Shown: positions 13,160 through 15,210 of the stretch, one piece after another
Numbering within the stretch: the first letter of the stretch is position 1
Layout of the letters: the number at the start of each line of letters is the position of its first letter
Translations under genes and position numbers: made by a program
Assembly (NCBI GenBank): GCA_010027105.1
Contig: RGVT01000027.1
Span: 1-15,210, forward strand
DNA: 15,210 nt
Direction: 5' to 3'
Source of the DNA: Planctomycetia bacterium
Lineage (GTDB): Bacteria; Planctomycetota; Planctomycetia; Pirellulales; UBA1268
Notes under the pieces: generated by a model
Told to the model about the DNA's origin: nothing
Seen by the model: the letters and a program-made list of their open reading frames with translations, nothing else
The model's database searches: none

Positions 13160-15210
13160 ATGGGTTGCTCGGAACGGCCTCTCTTCATCGTGCTGGCTGC
13201 GGCAGCCTGCGCGATGGCGGCCGGGGCGGGAGCCGCTCCGCCCGGCCCGCAGCGGCTCTCGTTCAACCGCGACATCCGCCCGATCCTCTCCGACAACTGC
13301 TTCGCCTGCCACGGGCCCGACAGCGGCAACCGCCAGGCGGGCCTGCGGCTCGACTCGTTCGACCAGGCCACGGCCGAGCTCGAGAGCGGCTCGCGGGCGA
13401 TCGTGCCGGAGAAGGCCGACGAGAGCGAGCTCCTGGCCCGGATCGTATCGGACGACCCCGACGTCGTCATGCCGCCGCCCGAGGCCAAGATCGGCCGGCT
13501 GTCGCCCGAGCAGGTGGAACTCCTCCGGAGGTGGATCGGCGAAGGGGCGAAGTACGAGCCCCACTGGGCGTTCGTGCCGCCCGTCAAGCCGGAGCGGATC
13601 GATGCAGCGGATGCACACAGCGAAGCGACGGCGATCGACGAGGCCGTCGCCGCCAAACTCGCCAAACGTGGCCTCGCGCACCAGCCCGAGGCCGACCGGG
13701 CCGTGCTCATCCGCCGCGCGAGTTTTGACGTCACGGGTCTCCCGCCCACGCCCGCCGAGGTCGAGGCTTTCCTCGCCGACACCGCGCCCGATGCCTACGA
13801 AAGGCTCCTCGACCGCCTGCTCGCGAGCCCGCGCTACGGCGAGCGGATGGCGGCCGACTGGATGGATCTCGCCCGCTATTCCGACAGCTACGGCTTCCAG
13901 GTCGATCGCCCGCGGCCCGACATGTGGCCGTGGCGCGACTGGGTGATCAAGGCCTTCAACGACAACCTGCCCTGGGACCGGTTCACGCTCTGGCAGGTGG
14001 CCGGCGACCTCCTGCCGGACGCCACCGACGAGCAGATCCTCGCCACGGCTTTCAACCGGCTCCACCAGCAGGAGAGCGAAGGGGGCTCGGTCGAGGAGGA
14101 ATATCGCGTCAACTCGATCAACGACCGGGTCACGACGTTCGGCACCGCGTTCCTCGGCCTCACGCTCGAGTGTTGCCGCTGCCACGACCACAAGTTCGAC
14201 CCGCTCACGCAAAAAGAGTTTTATCAACTCTTTGCCTTCTTCGACGACGTCGACGAGGCGGGGCTTTATTCCTTCTTCACGGACGCGGTGCCCACGCCGA
14301 AGATGCGCTTGATTGACGGAAACACGGCGACCGCGCTCGCGCAGGCCGACGAAGCCGCCGCCGAAGCGGCTGCCGCATGCGAGCGGGCCGAGACGGCGGC
14401 TCGAGCAGCGGTGGCCGACTGGATCGCAGGCAAGGCACCGATCCCGGCTGCCCTCGAAGCCGCCGGCGGCACGCTCCCCGGCGAGATCGTGCGGTATGCG
14501 TTCGACGAGCGCGGCAAGGACAACACATTTGCCTGCACGTTCGAAACCAGGGATTCGGCCACGTCGCCGACCGAAAACATGGTCGTCGCGGACGTGCGGA
14601 ACGGCGCCGCCTGCCGCGCGATCAAACTCACCGGCGATCATCCTGTGCAGACGCCGGTCGGCAACTTCCGCCGCAGCGAGCCGTTCACCGTCTCGCTGTG
14701 GATCAAAGCCCCCTCGAATTTCGAGCGGGCCGTGGTCTTCCACCGCTCGCGGGCCTGGACCGACGCCGCCAGCCGGGGCTACGAGCTGCTCGTGGCCGAC
14801 GGCCACCTGCGTTGGTCGCTCGTTCATTTCTGGCCGGGCGACGCCGCCAGCGTGCGCTGCGCGGAGCCGCTGCCCGTGGGCGAGTGGACGCACGTGGCCG
14901 TGTCGAGCGACGGCTCGGGCAAGGCTGCGGGTCTGAAGGTCTTCATCAACGGCCATGCCGCCGCGATGGAGATCGTCCGCGACAGCCTGTCTCGCGAGAT
15001 CACCGGCGGCGGCGGCGACACGATCGCGATCGGGGAACGGTTCCGCGACCACGGCTTCAAGGACGGCCTGGTGGACGACTTCCGCATCTTCGGCCGCGTG
15101 CTCTCTCCGCTCGAAATCCGGGAGACGTTCGCCCCCGGCACCCTCTCCGCGGCCCTCGCGGAGAGGGTGCCGGGGGCGAACGTCTCCCGGATTTCGAGCG
15201 GAGAGAGCAC
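13160..15210 (+). CDS. Planctomycete cytochrome c protein: PSCyt1, DUF1549 and LamG-like domain (runs off the right edge)
   Basis: The frame is open from ATG 13160 to the edge. A Sec signal (8-26) is followed by PSCyt1: NRDIRPILSDNCFACHGPD (36-54), with heme motif CFACH (47-51) and Met104 (VVMPPP) as the possible axial ligand. DUF1549/PSCyt2 spans about 158-375, with RRASFDVTGLPPTPAEVEAF (185-204), ERMAADWMDLARYSDSYGFQ (228-247) and a second CxxCH, CCRCHDHKFDP (338-348). An Ala/Glu-rich, probably coiled stretch (388-420) leads into a LamG-like sandwich (442-655; FTVSLWIKA, GEWTHVAVS, VFINGHA, GLVDDFRIFGRVLSPLEIRE). The PSD1 (DUF1553) domain normally comes next and would lie outside. This is a periplasmic multi-domain protein, and its partner is usually a DUF1501 gene downstream. 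Residues from about 666 on are encoded by the fold-back right arm and are probably not real. Confidence 0.93.
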   Translation, partial: MGCSERPLFIVLAAAACAMAAGAGAAPPGPQRLSFNRDIRPILSDNCFACHGPDSGNRQAGLRLDSFDQATAELESGSRAIVPEKADESELLARIVSDDPDVVMPPPEAKIGRLSPEQVELLRRWIGEGAKYEPHWAFVPPVKPERIDAADAHSEATAIDEAVAAKLAKRGLAHQPEADRAVLIRRASFDVTGLPPTPAEVEAFLADTAPDAYERLLDRLLASPRYGERMAADWMDLARYSDSYGFQVDRPRPDMWPWRDWVIKAFNDNLPWDRFTLWQVAGDLLPDATDEQILATAFNRLHQQESEGGSVEEEYRVNSINDRVTTFGTAFLGLTLECCRCHDHKFDPLTQKEFYQLFAFFDDVDEAGLYSFFTDAVPTPKMRLIDGNTATALAQADEAAAEAAAACERAETAARAAVADWIAGKAPIPAALEAAGGTLPGEIVRYAFDERGKDNTFACTFETRDSATSPTENMVVADVRNGAACRAIKLTGDHPVQTPVGNFRRSEPFTVSLWIKAPSNFERAVVFHRSRAWTDAASRGYELLVADGHLRWSLVHFWPGDAASVRCAEPLPVGEWTHVAVSSDGSGKAAGLKVFINGHAAAMEIVRDSLSREITGGGGDTIAIGERFRDHGFKDGLVDDFRIFGRVLSPLEIRETFAPGTLSAALAERVPGANVSRISSGES
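15098..15210. repeat. Perfect fold-back inverted repeat, at least 54 bp per arm, at the window edge
   Basis: 15098-15151 and 15157-15210 are exact reverse complements around the 5-nt centre GCCCT. The left arm continues the LamG-like coding sequence naturally (LSPLEIRETF); the right arm is just its mirror. The left limit cannot be set because its partner would lie beyond the window. It is most likely a chimeric fold-back at a contig end. Confidence 0.95.

Noticed and set aside
11498..15052. A 1184-codon open frame on the minus strand.
   Set aside because: It lies antisense to three well-supported genes (the end of one HEAT gene, the secreted HEAT gene and the cytochrome gene), is rich in Arg/Gly/His/Pro with no domain, and reflects the GC-rich codon pattern of the opposite strand.
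15098..15210. Hairpin telomere of a linear replicon.
   Set aside because: The fold-back sits inside a conserved coding region and its left arm is ordinary domain sequence, so a sequencing or assembly chimera is far more likely.

Overview
The window looks like a piece of a GC-rich planctomycete chromosome, probably from the class Planctomycetia. Four kinds of gene support this: a planctomycete-type cytochrome c protein (PSCyt1 plus DUF1549), a DUF1559 prepilin-like protein with a small lipoprotein behind it, two Tat-exported Gfo/Idh/MocA oxidoreductases, and a Uma2 (DUF820) protein. No RNA genes, CRISPR arrays or transposase genes were seen.

Left part (1-4577). Genes run mostly on the minus strand: the start of a lipoprotein cut by the window edge, a short chimeric secreted protein (285-677), a secreted alpha/beta-hydrolase-like protein (1553 to about 3160-3262) and a Tat-exported Gfo/Idh/MocA oxidoreductase (3234-4577). 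A plus-strand MazF/PemK-type toxin-antitoxin pair (922-1463) interrupts the series. The short protein and the hydrolase share an exact 35-nt stretch coding for the same C-terminal module. A long inverted repeat (3168-3234) lies between the oxidoreductase and the hydrolase, and the hydrolase frame reads straight through it with no ATG available.

Middle (4578-9164). A Uma2 gene with a near-consensus promoter diverges from the oxidoreductase. It converges on a DUF1559 plus lipoprotein pair (minus strand, overlapping by 17 bp). Divergent from that pair is a secreted protein resembling alpha/alpha-toroid polysaccharide lyases or glycosidases (7299-9164).

Right part (9165-15210). The 250-bp gap after the toroid gene carries three copies of a GTAG-headed palindrome, which is REP/BIME architecture. 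A probable operon follows, with a clear promoter and Shine-Dalgarno site: a Tat-exported Gfo/Idh/MocA protein, a HEAT-repeat protein without a signal peptide, and a secreted HEAT-repeat protein. A new promoter then precedes a large PSCyt1-DUF1549-LamG protein that runs off the window. Together these genes suggest periplasmic handling of complex carbohydrate: cleavage, oxidoreduction of sugar derivatives, and a c-type cytochrome protein. That joint role is inferred.

The last 113 bases form a perfect fold-back of at least 54 bp per arm within the cytochrome gene. It looks like an assembly or amplification artefact at a contig end, so the last 18 or so residues of that frame should not be trusted.
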